DNA from: JAFDCJ01 sp964527835 | GTDB lineage: Bacteria; Desulfobacterota; Desulfobacteria; Desulfobacterales; JAFDCJ01 | Assembly: GCA_964527835.1 (NCBI GenBank) | Contig: CAZGNV010000003.1 | Location: 79,722-143,721, forward strand | Direction: 5' to 3' | DNA: 64,000 nt | Shown: piece by piece, positions 41,103-49,616 of the stretch | Numbering within the stretch: the first letter of the stretch is position 1 | Layout: each line of letters begins with the position of its first letter | Position numbers and translations under genes: made by a program | Notes under the pieces: model-generated | What the model was told of the DNA's origin: nothing | Database searches by the model: none | Seen by the model: the letters and a program-made list of their open reading frames with translations, nothing else

Positions 41103-43076
41103 ATGATCGACATTGGATTTTACTCTATTGCAATTGCGCTGTTTCTGGCTTTTTATTCGGTCTTGAGCGCGGTTCTGGGGATCAGAAGTCAAAGACGGGA
41201 GATGCTTGCCAGCGCAGAGCACGCGGCATATTCGGTTTGTGGCTTTCTCACCTTGGCATCGGTGGCGATGATCGTTGCCCTGGTGACGAGGAATTTTCAA
41301 ATTGAATATGTGGCCCGCTATACAAACAAAAGCCTGCCCATGATTTACACTCTGACGGCATTCTATGCCGGGCAAAAAGGTTCGCTGCTTTTCTGGGGCT
41401 GGATTTTATCCATTTTTACCGCCATTGTCATCTTTCAGAACCGGAAAAAGAATCGGGATTTGCTGCCCTATGTTTTGATTGTGCTGATGACGGTCACCTC
41501 TTTTTTCGTCTTGCTGATGGTTTTCATCACCAATCCATTTGAAACCTACAATTTTGTTCCTTCCGATGGGAAGGGATTGAACCCCATGCTTCAAAACCCC
41601 GGCATGATATTTCATCCGCCGGCGCTCTTTTTAGGCTATGTTGGATTTGCCGTGCCGTTTGCTTTTGCAATTGCCGCCCTGATGACGGGACGACTGGGTG
41701 ATACCTGGATAAAAACGACCCGCAAGTGGACCCTGTTTGCGTGGTTTTTCTTGACCGCCGGCAACCTGCTGGGAATGGAATGGGCTTATGTCGAGCTTGG
41801 TTGGGGCGGATACTGGGCCTGGGACCCGGTGGAAAACGCCTCGTTCATGCCTTGGATTGTCGGTACCGCATACCTGCATTCGGTAATGATCCAGGAAAAA
41901 CGCGGCATGCTGAAGGTCTGGAATATTGTTCTGATCCTTTTGACTTTCCTGCTGACAATCTTCGGCACGTTCATCACCCGCAGCGGACTGATTGCATCGG
42001 TTCATTCGTTTGGCGAATCAAATCTGGGCTGGGCGTTTCTCTTCTTTTTGGCAGTCGCACTTCTTTTTTCTCTGGGATTGCTGCTTTACCGGCTTCCCGA
42101 TCTTAAAAGCAGAAACCAGCTGGATTCACTGATCTCCAGAGAAAGCAGTTTCTTGTTTAACAATTTGCTGTTTGTCGGAATTGCGTTCACCGTCCTCTGG
42201 GGGACTCTTTTTCCGATAATATCCGAGGCGGTTCGCGGCATAAAGATCACGGTGGGGGCCCCGTTTTATAACAGCGTCGTCTCTCCAATCGGCTTGGCCC
42301 TGCTGCTGTTGACCGGGGTATGCCCCCTCATCGGCTGGAGAAAAACGACACTTGCAAAATTGGGCGGCAAAATACTGATTCCGTCTATCATGGCGGTTTC
42401 AGGATTCATTCTGTTTTACCTGGCGGGAATTCGCCCCGGCTATACGCTGATTACCTTGTCATTTTGCGTTTTTGTCAGCACGACGCTCTTGCTGGAGTTT
42501 TTCACCGGAACCCGAACACGGCATGCCGTGTTTGATGAAAGCTATCCGAGGGCCTTCTGGAACTTGGTTTCAAAAAACAAACGGCGCTATGGGGGCCATA
42601 TTGTCCATTTCGGTGTCGTGCTGATATTCATGGCTTTCAGTGCGAACGCGTTTAATTCTGAAAAGCAGGTAACCTTGCAGCCGGGACAAACGGCACAGAT
42701 CCAAAATTACACCTTGCGTTATGACGGTCTGGCGAAATTTCCGACCGCCAACAAACAGAAGATCGTTGCGACGCTGGCGCTGTTTAAAGGGCAACGGCAG
42801 CTCGGGGTTTTATCACCTGAAAAAAGCCTTTACACCGGCCAGGAACAACCGACCACGGATGTGGCCATTCGCACCACGCTCAAGGAAGATCTGTACGTCA
42901 TTCTGGCCGGATATGATGAAAACAGCGCGACATTCATAATTCTGGTCAATCCGCTGGTTATCTGGCTTTGGATCGGCGGCGGCATTATGGGATTCGGCAC
43001 CTGTATCGTGATGCTGCCGGCGCGCAGAAGGCAAAGGGCAACTGCTGTGAATGCAAGAATAGTGGAGGCAGCATGA
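41103..43076 (+). CDS. ccmF: Cytochrome c haem lyase subunit CcmF
   Basis: A 657-residue protein with about 15 membrane helices. The WWD haem-handling motif is present (GWGGYWAWDPVENASFMPW, residues ~238-256), together with the haem-coordinating His near it (GTAYLHSVM) and the conserved FGTFITRSGLIASVHSF segment. The C-terminal periplasmic part (TLQPGQTAQIQNYTLRYDGL) and the last helix are typical. CcmF joins haem from holo-CcmE to apocytochrome c in system I. The start is ATG 41103. The end overlaps the next gene (ATGA). Confidence 0.96.
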   Translation: MIDIGFYSIAIALFLAFYSVLSAVLGIRSQRREMLASAEHAAYSVCGFLTLASVAMIVALVTRNFQIEYVARYTNKSLPMIYTLTAFYAGQKGSLLFWGWILSIFTAIVIFQNRKKNRDLLPYVLIVLMTVTSFFVLLMVFITNPFETYNFVPSDGKGLNPMLQNPGMIFHPPALFLGYVGFAVPFAFAIAALMTGRLGDTWIKTTRKWTLFAWFFLTAGNLLGMEWAYVELGWGGYWAWDPVENASFMPWIVGTAYLHSVMIQEKRGMLKVWNIVLILLTFLLTIFGTFITRSGLIASVHSFGESNLGWAFLFFLAVALLFSLGLLLYRLPDLKSRNQLDSLISRESSFLFNNLLFVGIAFTVLWGTLFPIISEAVRGIKITVGAPFYNSVVSPIGLALLLLTGVCPLIGWRKTTLAKLGGKILIPSIMAVSGFILFYLAGIRPGYTLITLSFCVFVSTTLLLEFFTGTRTRHAVFDESYPRAFWNLVSKNKRRYGGHIVHFGVVLIFMAFSANAFNSEKQVTLQPGQTAQIQNYTLRYDGLAKFPTANKQKIVATLALFKGQRQLGVLSPEKSLYTGQEQPTTDVAIRTTLKEDLYVILAGYDENSATFIILVNPLVIWLWIGGGIMGFGTCIVMLPARRRQRATAVNARIVEAA

Positions 43077-43567
43077 AAATCAAACAGGCTTCGACGTTCC
43101 AATTGGCGGGATTGCTGATCCCCATCATTTCGCTTTTCTGGGCGCTGCAGGGGTTTGCCCTCACCGTCAATGAGGTCACCAAGGATCTAACCTGCACCTG
43201 CGACTGCAATCTGGTGGTCAGCGCTTGCGCGGGCACCATGGAGTGCGGAACTGCCAGGCAAATTGCCGATGAAGTCGCGGGACTGATCGGGCAGGGAAAA
43301 TCTAAAGATGAGATCATCGGACTTCTTGTTCAAACAAGGGGCGAAAGGATTCTGGCGGCACCGACGAAAAAAGGATTCAACCTCACGGCCTGGACACTTC
43401 CGTTTTTGGCCATCGTTTTAGGCGCCCTTGGCCTGGCGGCTTTTTTGAACAGATGCATTGCTTCCCGCCAGGCGGCCGCCGCAGAAGCCGAAGCCGGGAA
43501 GGATAATCAGGCAGTGGACGAGAAGTATCGGGATCAGTTTGAAAAAGAATTAAACGCCTTCGAATAA
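43073..43567 (+). CDS. CcmH-like apocytochrome c reductase component
   Basis: A 164-residue protein coupled to ccmF by ATGA. A signal/anchor helix (LLIPIISLFWALQGFA) is followed by the CcmH periplasmic domain with a modified Cys cluster (LTCTCDCNLVVSACAGTMEC) and the helix pair VAGLIGQGKSKDEIIGLLVQ. A second helix (WTLPFLAIVLGALGLAAFL) ends in a charged cytoplasmic tail. CcmH normally has one LRCxxCQ motif; this CTCDC version matches the variant seen in Desulfobacterota with unusual CcmE. It shares function with 40548. Confidence 0.88.
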   Translation: MKIKQASTFQLAGLLIPIISLFWALQGFALTVNEVTKDLTCTCDCNLVVSACAGTMECGTARQIADEVAGLIGQGKSKDEIIGLLVQTRGERILAAPTKKGFNLTAWTLPFLAIVLGALGLAAFLNRCIASRQAAAAEAEAGKDNQAVDEKYRDQFEKELNAFE

Positions 43568-43580
43568 CAGGAGATGCAAC

Positions 43581-44066
43581 ATGGTGGACTATCTTGTAAT
43601 CATGGGCCTGCTTTTAGCCGCAGGGTACTGGATCATTCGTCCTTTGTTGGATCCGCATCCATATAATGACTCATCGACTGGCACTGCTGATGAGAGCATC
43701 AGGGAATTGCAAATTCGCAAAGATAACGCTTACGCCGCCATTCGGGAGCTGGAGTTTGATTTAAACATGGGAAAATTATCCAATGATGATTTTGAAACCC
43801 TAAAAGAGCAATATACAGTGGAAGCCCTTGACTGCCTCAAGGCCATTGACCAATTGCAGCAGCAAGAAAAACGCGCGGGCGATTATAAGCAGGAGCCCCC
43901 GGAAGGCCAGGTCAAAGAAGAAATTTTTGCCCGCCGCGCCGGGAAGAAAAAAAAGGCCGTTATCTATTGCGTCCAATGCGGTGCCGGATCATCCCATCAG
44001 GATCGCTTCTGCCATGCTTGCGGCACGCAGCTTTCAAAAGCTGAAATTAAACAGGCGGCCATATAG
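43581..44066 (+). CDS. CcmI-like membrane protein with C-terminal zinc ribbon
   Basis: A 161-residue protein starting at ATG 43581 with CAGGAG. One N-terminal helix (YLVIMGLLLAAGYWIIRPLL) leads to a helical region resembling CcmI's cytoplasmic loop (LQIRKDNAYAAIRELEFDLN then GKLSNDDFETLKEQYTVEAL). The protein ends in a zinc ribbon (YCVQCGAGSSHQDRFCHACG). CcmI chaperones apocytochromes. The C-terminal TPR domain of proteobacterial CcmI is replaced by the zinc ribbon, which also appears in the CcmH-like protein at 40548. Confidence 0.82.
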   Translation: MVDYLVIMGLLLAAGYWIIRPLLDPHPYNDSSTGTADESIRELQIRKDNAYAAIRELEFDLNMGKLSNDDFETLKEQYTVEALDCLKAIDQLQQQEKRAGDYKQEPPEGQVKEEIFARRAGKKKKAVIYCVQCGAGSSHQDRFCHACGTQLSKAEIKQAAI

Positions 44067-44200
44067 CGCTTTGATCCTCAGTCTAGCACGCACAACCTGC
44101 CAGGCAACAGCTAATGATCGCTTTGATGGTATCCAATATCGCAGGCCAAGCACCATCTTGTGGTTGCCGCTGCTGGTGAATTCAAAGGAAGGTGTTGCCC

Positions 44201-44584
44201 ATGAAAAATCGGGGTGTCAAATTAATTTCTATCGCGGTTGTTACACTCGCAATTTTTGGTTATCTACTCTACACCGGCATCAGGGATACAATGACCTACT
44301 ATCTGACGGTGCCTGAGTTGCTGGCCGGTACTGCCCAGGCGCAGACCGGCATGATAAGAGTGGGGGGCAATGTTTTTGCGGATTCCGTCAAATGGGACTC
44401 CAAGGAGTTGAACTTGCTGTTTAAAATCGGCGATGACACCGCCAGCATCGATGTCAATTATCGGGGAGTGGTTCCCGATTCCTTTAAACCCGGCCGGGAG
44501 GTCGTCGTTGAGGGAAAATACAACGGCAGTGGGAAATTCACCGCCACCACGATTATGCCAAAATGCGCCTCTAAGTATGAATGA
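44201..44584 (+). CDS. ccmE: Haem chaperone CcmE, CxxxY type
   Basis: A 127-residue protein. The start ATG 44201 has AAAGGAAGG eight bases upstream. One N-terminal helix (LISIAVVTLAIFGYLLYTGI) is followed by the OB-fold (GMIRVGGNVFADSVKWDSKE, then YRGVVPDSFKPGREVVVEGK). The haem-attaching motif reads CASKY at the C-terminus (Cys-x-x-x-Tyr) instead of the HxxxY of proteobacterial CcmE. This Cys variant is known from archaea and sulfate reducers and fits the other odd Ccm proteins here. CcmE holds haem covalently and passes it to CcmF. Confidence 0.93.
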   Translation: MKNRGVKLISIAVVTLAIFGYLLYTGIRDTMTYYLTVPELLAGTAQAQTGMIRVGGNVFADSVKWDSKELNLLFKIGDDTASIDVNYRGVVPDSFKPGREVVVEGKYNGSGKFTATTIMPKCASKYE

Positions 44585-44620
44585 AGAGGCTGAGCAGCTC
44601 AAGGAACGACCGTTGCATCA

Positions 44621-45373
44621 ATGAAAGCCTTCAGCCCCAGCGGATATATTATCGAAGTCAGGGATCTGGCAAAGCGATTCGGCTTCCGGCCGGTGCTGCA
44701 AAAGATAAACCTGCACTTGAGAAAAGGTGATTTTCTAGCCCTCTTTGGTCCCAACGGAGCTGGCAAAACCACCTTGATCCGGATCCTGTGCGCCCTGATG
44801 CAGCCCACTTCCGGAACGATACATGTCGCCGGGTTCGACACCCGCCGGCAAAGGCAAGCCGTAAGCAAAGTCATGGGGGTTATATCTCACAACCCGTTTT
44901 TGTACCCTGAATTAACGGCTTTTGAAAATCTTAAATTTTTCGGCATGATGTATGCCGTGCGCCGGCTCAACGACAGAATCGCGCACCTGTTGGAACTGAT
45001 GGGTCTTGCCGGTGTCGCCGATGAAAGGGTCATGGCGTTTTCACGGGGCATGCAACAGCGTTTGTCCGTGGCCCGCGCCATTATTCATGATCCCGCTATA
45101 TTGTTGCTGGATGAGCCGTATACCGGTCTGGACCAGCAGGGGAGCGAAAAGCTGCGTCAGATTCTGGCAGATTTTCGCAATCAGGGCAAAACCGTTGTGA
45201 TGACCTCCCATGATCTGGACAAGGGGTTGGAGTTTTGCAATCGAGCCGCAATTTTAAATTCCGGCAAGCTTGTTTACAACCAGAGCCTGGTCAATGGCAT
45301 TGCCTTGGATTTCAAACAGGCCTATTTCAGGCACACCGCGGCCAAATCACCGGTTTTGTCAATTTCGTTATGA
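44621..45373 (+). CDS. ccmA: Haem-handling ABC transporter ATPase CcmA
   Basis: A 250-residue ATPase with Walker A GPNGAGKTTLIRIL (residues ~42-55), the signature FSRGMQQRLSVARA, Walker B ILLLDEPYTGLD and the switch His of VVMTSHDLD. It forms the CcmAB complex that uses ATP to release holo-CcmE from CcmC. A start at ATG 44621 with AAGGAA is reasonable. The stop overlaps ccmB (ATGA). Confidence 0.95.
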   Translation: MKAFSPSGYIIEVRDLAKRFGFRPVLQKINLHLRKGDFLALFGPNGAGKTTLIRILCALMQPTSGTIHVAGFDTRRQRQAVSKVMGVISHNPFLYPELTAFENLKFFGMMYAVRRLNDRIAHLLELMGLAGVADERVMAFSRGMQQRLSVARAIIHDPAILLLDEPYTGLDQQGSEKLRQILADFRNQGKTVVMTSHDLDKGLEFCNRAAILNSGKLVYNQSLVNGIALDFKQAYFRHTAAKSPVLSISL

Positions 45374-46047
45374 ACTTTATGCATCAAATTTGGGCGATCG
45401 TGTGGAAGGATCTCACATCCGAGCTGAGGACAAAAGAGCATGTCCTTACCATGGGTCTTTTTTCCTGCCTGGTTCTGGTCATCTTCAATTTCTCTTTTGA
45501 AACCGGGGTCGTCAGTGCCAAGAAAATCATCCCGGGAATATTGTGGGTGGCCTTTTTATTTTCGGGGTTGATCGGGCTGAACCGGGCCTTCGGTACGGAA
45601 AAAGACCGCGGAACGCTTGCCGGCTTATATCTATGCCCGGTCAGTCCGTGGGGGATCTATCTTGCCAAGTTGATCGGAACACTGCTTCTTACGGTTAGCA
45701 TGGAGGTTATCACCCTGCTGCTGTTCGTTGTTTTGTATAACCTGAACATCATGCCCTTCATACTTTCTCTAAGTATTGTCATCTTCTTGGGAACTTTGGG
45801 GTTTTGTTCGGTCGGTACGATTTTTTCGGCTATCGCGGCGGCGACCCGCACCAGAGATAAAATACTTGCCATTCTGGTTTTTCCAATCGCCGTTCCAATG
45901 GTCATCGCTTCGGTGAAAGCCACCGCAATCATTCTGGACGGAAAACCGCTGCCATCCATACAGGCCTGGCTTAAAATCCTGATCGCATTTGATGCTGTCT
46001 TTCTTTTGCTGGCCTACCTGACGTTTGGCTTTATCATGGAGGAATAG
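45370..46047 (+). CDS. ccmB: ABC transporter permease CcmB
   Basis: A 225-residue protein starting at ATG 45370 inside the ccmA stop. Six membrane helices are visible (for example GILWVAFLFSGLIGLNRAFG and LIVFLGTLGFCSVGTIFSAI-like segments), with the cytoplasmic elbow AIVWKDLTSELRTKEH and the typical GTEKDRGTLAGLYLCPVSP loop. It is the membrane partner of CcmA in the release of haem-loaded CcmE. Confidence 0.93.
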   Translation: MNFMHQIWAIVWKDLTSELRTKEHVLTMGLFSCLVLVIFNFSFETGVVSAKKIIPGILWVAFLFSGLIGLNRAFGTEKDRGTLAGLYLCPVSPWGIYLAKLIGTLLLTVSMEVITLLLFVVLYNLNIMPFILSLSIVIFLGTLGFCSVGTIFSAIAAATRTRDKILAILVFPIAVPMVIASVKATAIILDGKPLPSIQAWLKILIAFDAVFLLLAYLTFGFIMEE

Positions 46048-46052
46048 CCGTC

Positions 46053-46739
46053 ATGTTTCCTGACGCCTTAAAAAAAGGACTGAATTTGATCACTTTTGCT
46101 GCGATGCTGGCGGCCCTGTATGCGATATTCATCTACGCGCCGGTGGAAAAAACCATGGGCCTGTCGCAAAAAATATTTTATCTGCATGTTCCTGCAGCCT
46201 TCCTGGCCTTTGTTGGTTTTTTTATCACTTTTGTCAGCAGCATTCTGTATTTGTATAAAAAAGATCTCAAATGGGATCAAATCGCAAGTTGTTCAGCTGA
46301 AATTGGACTTGTTTTTTGCACCATTGTCCTGATCACCGGCCCGATATGGGCCAAGCCGGTCTGGAACGTATGGTGGACCTGGGATCCTAGATTGACGACC
46401 ACCCTGATTCTATGGTTCATCTATTTGGCCTACCTTGTGCTGCGGGGGGTGGTCACAGAAAATCAGCGGGCAAACCTTGCGGCGGTCTTCGGTATTATTG
46501 GCTTTGTCAATGTGCCCATAACCTTTTTTACGATCCGGCTGTGGCGATCGATCCATCCAGTGCTGATCACAGCCAGGGGAATAAACATTTCTCCCCCGAT
46601 GAAATATACGTTGTTGCTGTCGTTTGGGGCCTTCGTTTTACTGTTTTCAACATTGCTTGTCAGAAGAGTGAGCCTGGAAAGAATGAAAATGAAAAGCGAA
46701 GGCATCAGAATGCTGATCGAAAATGAATTCAGAAATTGA
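46053..46739 (+). CDS. ccmC: Haem exporter/haem-CcmE ligase CcmC
   Basis: A 228-residue protein with six membrane helices and the WWD motif (WNVWWTWDPRLTTTLILWF, residues ~109-127), plus conserved His in LSQKIFYLHVPAAFLAF and WRSIHPVLI. CcmC presents haem to CcmE. The ribosome site GAGGAATAGCCGTC precedes ATG 46053, five bases after the ccmB stop. Confidence 0.96.
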   Translation: MFPDALKKGLNLITFAAMLAALYAIFIYAPVEKTMGLSQKIFYLHVPAAFLAFVGFFITFVSSILYLYKKDLKWDQIASCSAEIGLVFCTIVLITGPIWAKPVWNVWWTWDPRLTTTLILWFIYLAYLVLRGVVTENQRANLAAVFGIIGFVNVPITFFTIRLWRSIHPVLITARGINISPPMKYTLLLSFGAFVLLFSTLLVRRVSLERMKMKSEGIRMLIENEFRN

Positions 46740-46760
46740 TTCAACAGAAGGGAAAGATCG

Positions 46761-46910
46761 ATGCAAAACGCGCTTTATCTTTTTGGGGCCTTCGGCTTGA
46801 GCTGGGCAATCATTTTTTTATATATTTACAGCCTGGACAAAAGGCAGAAAAAGATCGAAGTCCAGCTAAATAAGATAAAGGTATTTTTTGAAAAAATACA
46901 GGCCGGTTGA
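46761..46910 (+). CDS. ccmD: Small CcmD-like membrane protein
   Basis: A 49-residue protein directly after ccmC. One helix (LYLFGAFGLSWAIIFLYIY) leads to a charged cytoplasmic tail (SLDKRQKKIEVQLNKI), exactly the CcmD layout. CcmD is needed to release holo-CcmE from the CcmABC complex. A GAAGGGAAAG ribosome site precedes ATG 46761. Confidence 0.85.
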   Translation: MQNALYLFGAFGLSWAIIFLYIYSLDKRQKKIEVQLNKIKVFFEKIQAG

Positions 46911-46965
46911 ATACAGGCGGCGTTGTTCGCAGCGGCAATCCAAAAGCCTCAAATTGACTACCACC

Positions 46966-47547
46966 ATGGAAGCAAAAAAGCTTAACCACCGGGCAATCAT
47001 TTTAATCCTGCTGGCGGTGTCGGCGATCGCCGTCCTATTTGTATTGAAGCAAAAGAAGTCGTCCTTTAAATCATTCGCACTGCAATCCCTGCAGGTTGGG
47101 GCGCTGGCACCGGATTTTTTCTTTCCCGGACTTGACGGCAAAATGATCCGCTTGTCGGACTACCGGGGAAAAGTCGTGCTCGTCAACATCTGGGCCACCT
47201 GGTGTTCGCCCTGCGTCAGTGAGGTTTCATCCATGCAAAAGCTGTATCAGGAGTTGCAAGGAGAGGACTTTGAAATTTTAGCCGTCAGCATCGATGAGAC
47301 GGGGCTCAAAGCCGTGGCGCCTTTTATGAAAGCCCACAAGCTGAGTTTTCCGGCATTGATCGATTCGCAAGGAGCCATCAAAAATCTGTACAAGGCGACC
47401 GGCGTTCCGGAAAGCTATATTGTCGACCGGCGGGGAATTCTGGTCCAAAAGATTATCGGCCCTCTGGATTGGGCTGCTCCGGAAGTCTTGCGTTTTTTCC
47501 GGAAGCTGATTGACCAGCCACTGCTGCCAAGAAATAACGCAAAGTAG
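46966..47547 (+). CDS. CcmG/TlpA-like membrane thioredoxin
   Basis: A 193-residue protein. An N-terminal helix (AIILILLAVSAIAVLFVL) anchors a periplasmic thioredoxin fold with active site WCSPC in VLVNIWATWCSPCVSEVSSM and the cis-Pro of ATGVPESYIVDRRG. It reduces disulphides of apocytochromes or of the CcmH-like proteins. ATG 46966 has no ribosome site; TTG 46888, inside ccmD, would add 26 residues and keep coupling, so the start is uncertain. It belongs to the ccm operon by position. Confidence 0.9.
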   Translation: MEAKKLNHRAIILILLAVSAIAVLFVLKQKKSSFKSFALQSLQVGALAPDFFFPGLDGKMIRLSDYRGKVVLVNIWATWCSPCVSEVSSMQKLYQELQGEDFEILAVSIDETGLKAVAPFMKAHKLSFPALIDSQGAIKNLYKATGVPESYIVDRRGILVQKIIGPLDWAAPEVLRFFRKLIDQPLLPRNNAK

Positions 47548-47597
47548 CCTTGCAGGCAAAATTTTTGAAACCAGCTATTCAGTTAGGGAGGAAAAAA

Positions 47598-48029
47598 ATG
47601 AAGCGGGAAAAATTTGCAACGCTAAAACAGATCCTGTTAAGCTTGGCGATCGTTGGCCTGACGATTATATCAGCTTTTGCCGGCGACGGTGTTCCGAGGA
47701 TAAACAAGGAAAAACTGAAAGCCATGCTGGACAACCCGGAGGTGATAATTATCGATGTGCGAACCGGCGGCGACTGGAAACACAGCGAGTTGAAAATTAA
47801 AGGAGCCCTCCGCAAGCGGCCGCAGCTGTTTGATTCTTGGGCCAACGAGTTGCCGCCTGACAAAATGATTGTATTATACTGAGCCTGACCCAACGAGGAG
47901 ACCAGTGCCGGTCTGGCACGGAAGCTGTTAAACAGAGGCTATGATAAGGTCTATGCACTCGACGGCGGCTGGAACCAATGGTTGAAGGCCAAATATCCGA
48001 CGGAAAAGAAATCGCCGCTGGTATTATAA
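47598..48029 (+). CDS. Exported rhodanese with two in-frame UGA (selenocysteine) codons
   Basis: The frame starts at ATG 47598 with AGGGAGG, carries a signal peptide (ILLSLAIVGLTIISAFAG) and a rhodanese domain: NPEVIIIDVRTGGDWKHSEL, then MIVLY-U-A-U-PNEETSAG, then YDKVYALDGGWNQW. TGA codons at 47880 and 47886 stand exactly where this rhodanese subfamily has YCxCPNE, so both Cys, including the catalytic one, would be Sec (residues 95 and 97 of 143). The frame then stays open for 46 codons to TAA 48029. A hairpin with the GGUCU loop follows. The enzyme would transfer sulfur or selenium in the periplasm, beside the ccm genes. Without readthrough the product lacks its active site. Confidence 0.85.
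47905..47919 (+). promoter_or_regulatory. bSECIS hairpin of the rhodanese gene
   Basis: GTGCC-GGTCT-GGCAC, a 5-bp perfect stem with the same GGUCU loop as E. coli fdhF. The loop starts 21 bases after the second TGA. Flanking CC and GG may extend the stem around a bulged A. Confidence 0.8.
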
Positions 48030-48081
48030 TTTCCGGGCTGCCGGGCCTCGCATCGGGTCGATAGCGGGTCAGGGGCAGTGG

Positions 48082-48594
48082 TCAATTGTCTTTTTGATAC
48101 CGGGTAACGAATCGATCGATGCATTTTCCACACGCCTGCCGGTTGGGCCTTTGCTTGGCGTCGTAATTTTCAAAGGACTGGATCCAGTCTTCGCCGGTCC
48201 GCGGGCAGCTGTGAAGGCGGTTGACAAATTTTACAAGTCGGTCAACGGTGGCCTTGTCCATGGCATGTTCCATGCGGCAGGCATTGATTTCCGCCTTTTC
48301 AGCATCGATCTGCAGGATGTTGAGCAGAAAATCCTTGATGATTGCATGCCGCCTTGTGATTTCCTTGGCAATCGTCGCGCCTTTGCGGGTCAGCGTTATA
48401 AGGCTGTAAGGCTCGTAATTGACCAGGCCCTTTTCGGCCAGGCTTTTCAGGGCCCCGGTAACCGAACCCCGCAGGACTCCCATTTTTTCAGCAATATCCC
48501 TGACCCGGGCAACTCTATGGCTTTTTTCAAGAGCCAGAATTATTTCGAGATAATCTTCAAGGCTTTCCGAAAGCCCAGTGTTTTTTTCCGCCAT
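48082..48594 (-). CDS. DtxR/MntR-family metal-dependent repressor
   Basis: A 170-residue regulator starting at ATG 48594 with GGAGGGGG. The winged helix-turn-helix covers residues ~10-70 (YLEIILALEKSHRVARVRDI, MGVLRGSVTGALKSLAEKGL). The dimerisation domain with metal ligands follows (RRHAIIKDFLLNILQIDAEK, ACRMEHAM). The C-terminus has an unusual Cys pair (QACGKCIDRF). It binds DNA when loaded with Fe(II) or Mn(II). The divergent FTR1 iron permease gene with a palindrome in its promoter is the obvious target. Confidence 0.92.
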   Translation of the reverse strand: MAEKNTGLSESLEDYLEIILALEKSHRVARVRDIAEKMGVLRGSVTGALKSLAEKGLVNYEPYSLITLTRKGATIAKEITRRHAIIKDFLLNILQIDAEKAEINACRMEHAMDKATVDRLVKFVNRLHSCPRTGEDWIQSFENYDAKQRPNRQACGKCIDRFVTRYQKDN

Positions 48595-48702
48595 CTCCCC
48601 CTCCGGCTGCAGCTTTGTCCATGGTGTTTAACATCCTTTAAAAAAAATGTCAATCCAAACAAAATATAGAACATTAATATTTTGTTATTGACAACTATAT
48701 AA

Positions 48703-48718
48703 GTTTGGTTTACCAAAC
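48703..48718. promoter_or_regulatory. Palindromic operator in front of the FTR1 gene
   Basis: GTTTGG-TTTA-CCAAAC is a perfect inverted repeat immediately downstream of a TTGACA (48688), so it overlaps the promoter of the permease gene. It fits a DtxR-type repressor site in size and position, though not the exact DtxR consensus. Confidence 0.65.
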
Positions 48719-48767
48719 ATTAGGCGCGCCAAAATCACCACCCACCACTTAACAAGGAGATTACAAG

Positions 48768-49616
48768 ATGATATCCAGTTTTGTCATAACATTTCGCGAA
48801 GTGCTGGAAGCCGCCCTGGTTATCGGCATTGTTTTGAGTTACCTGGCTAAAACCAAGCAGACCCATTACAACCCGGCGGTTTATATGGGGGTTGTCTATG
48901 GTGTCGCCGCCAGCATTCTCGGTGCCTTTTTATTCACCTGGCTTTTGGGCGGATTTACCGGAAGCGCCGAACAGGTTTTTGAAGGCATGACCATGCTGAT
49001 CGGGGCCCTGCTGCTGACCACCATGATCCTGTGGATGATGAAACAAAAACAAATTGCGGTCGAACTGGAGCACAGGGTGGCAGCCGAACTCGACAAGGCC
49101 CACAAATGGGGCTTGCTGCTGCTGGTCTTTTTCGCGGTTTTAAGAGAGGGCATCGAAACGGTCATTTTTCTGAAAGCGGCAAGTTTTTCTTCCCCGGGCA
49201 ACACGCTGGTGGGGGCCAGCGCCGGTATTATTGCCGCGATTTTTCTGGGCTATACTATATTTTTTGGGTCAACGAAAATTAATCTGAAAAAATTCTTTAA
49301 TATCACCAGCTTCCTGCTGATTCTCTTTGCCGCCGGCCTGGTGGCCCACGGGATCCACGAACTCCAGGAGGCGGGTGTTATTCCCACGCTGATCGAACAT
49401 GTCTGGGACATTAATCCGTCGGTAAAGCCGGGCGGCGCTTATCCGCTGATGCATGAAAAGGGATATGTCGGCAGCTTCTTGAAAAGCATGTTCGGCTATA
49501 ACGGCAATCCGTCTCTGATCGAGGTGATGAGCTACTTGGTTTATCTTTTGCTGGTTTTGGGGATTTGGAAAAACACAAGCCGATTTAAATCGACCCCTCA
49601 TCCGGTGAGGACCTGA
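48768..49616 (+). CDS. FTR1-family iron permease
   Basis: A 282-residue inner-membrane protein with seven hydrophobic segments. Both REGLE-type iron motifs are present: REVLEA at residues ~10-15 and REGIET near residue 126. The conserved His-rich region GLVAHGIHELQEAGVIP lies in the loop before the last helices. The family imports Fe(III), or Fe(II) oxidised by a partner oxidase; the broken multicopper oxidase at 38934 is too far away to be that partner now. The ribosome site AAGGAG is strong. Control by the divergent DtxR-type gene is likely. Confidence 0.92.
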   Translation: MISSFVITFREVLEAALVIGIVLSYLAKTKQTHYNPAVYMGVVYGVAASILGAFLFTWLLGGFTGSAEQVFEGMTMLIGALLLTTMILWMMKQKQIAVELEHRVAAELDKAHKWGLLLLVFFAVLREGIETVIFLKAASFSSPGNTLVGASAGIIAAIFLGYTIFFGSTKINLKKFFNITSFLLILFAAGLVAHGIHELQEAGVIPTLIEHVWDINPSVKPGGAYPLMHEKGYVGSFLKSMFGYNGNPSLIEVMSYLVYLLLVLGIWKNTSRFKSTPHPVRT

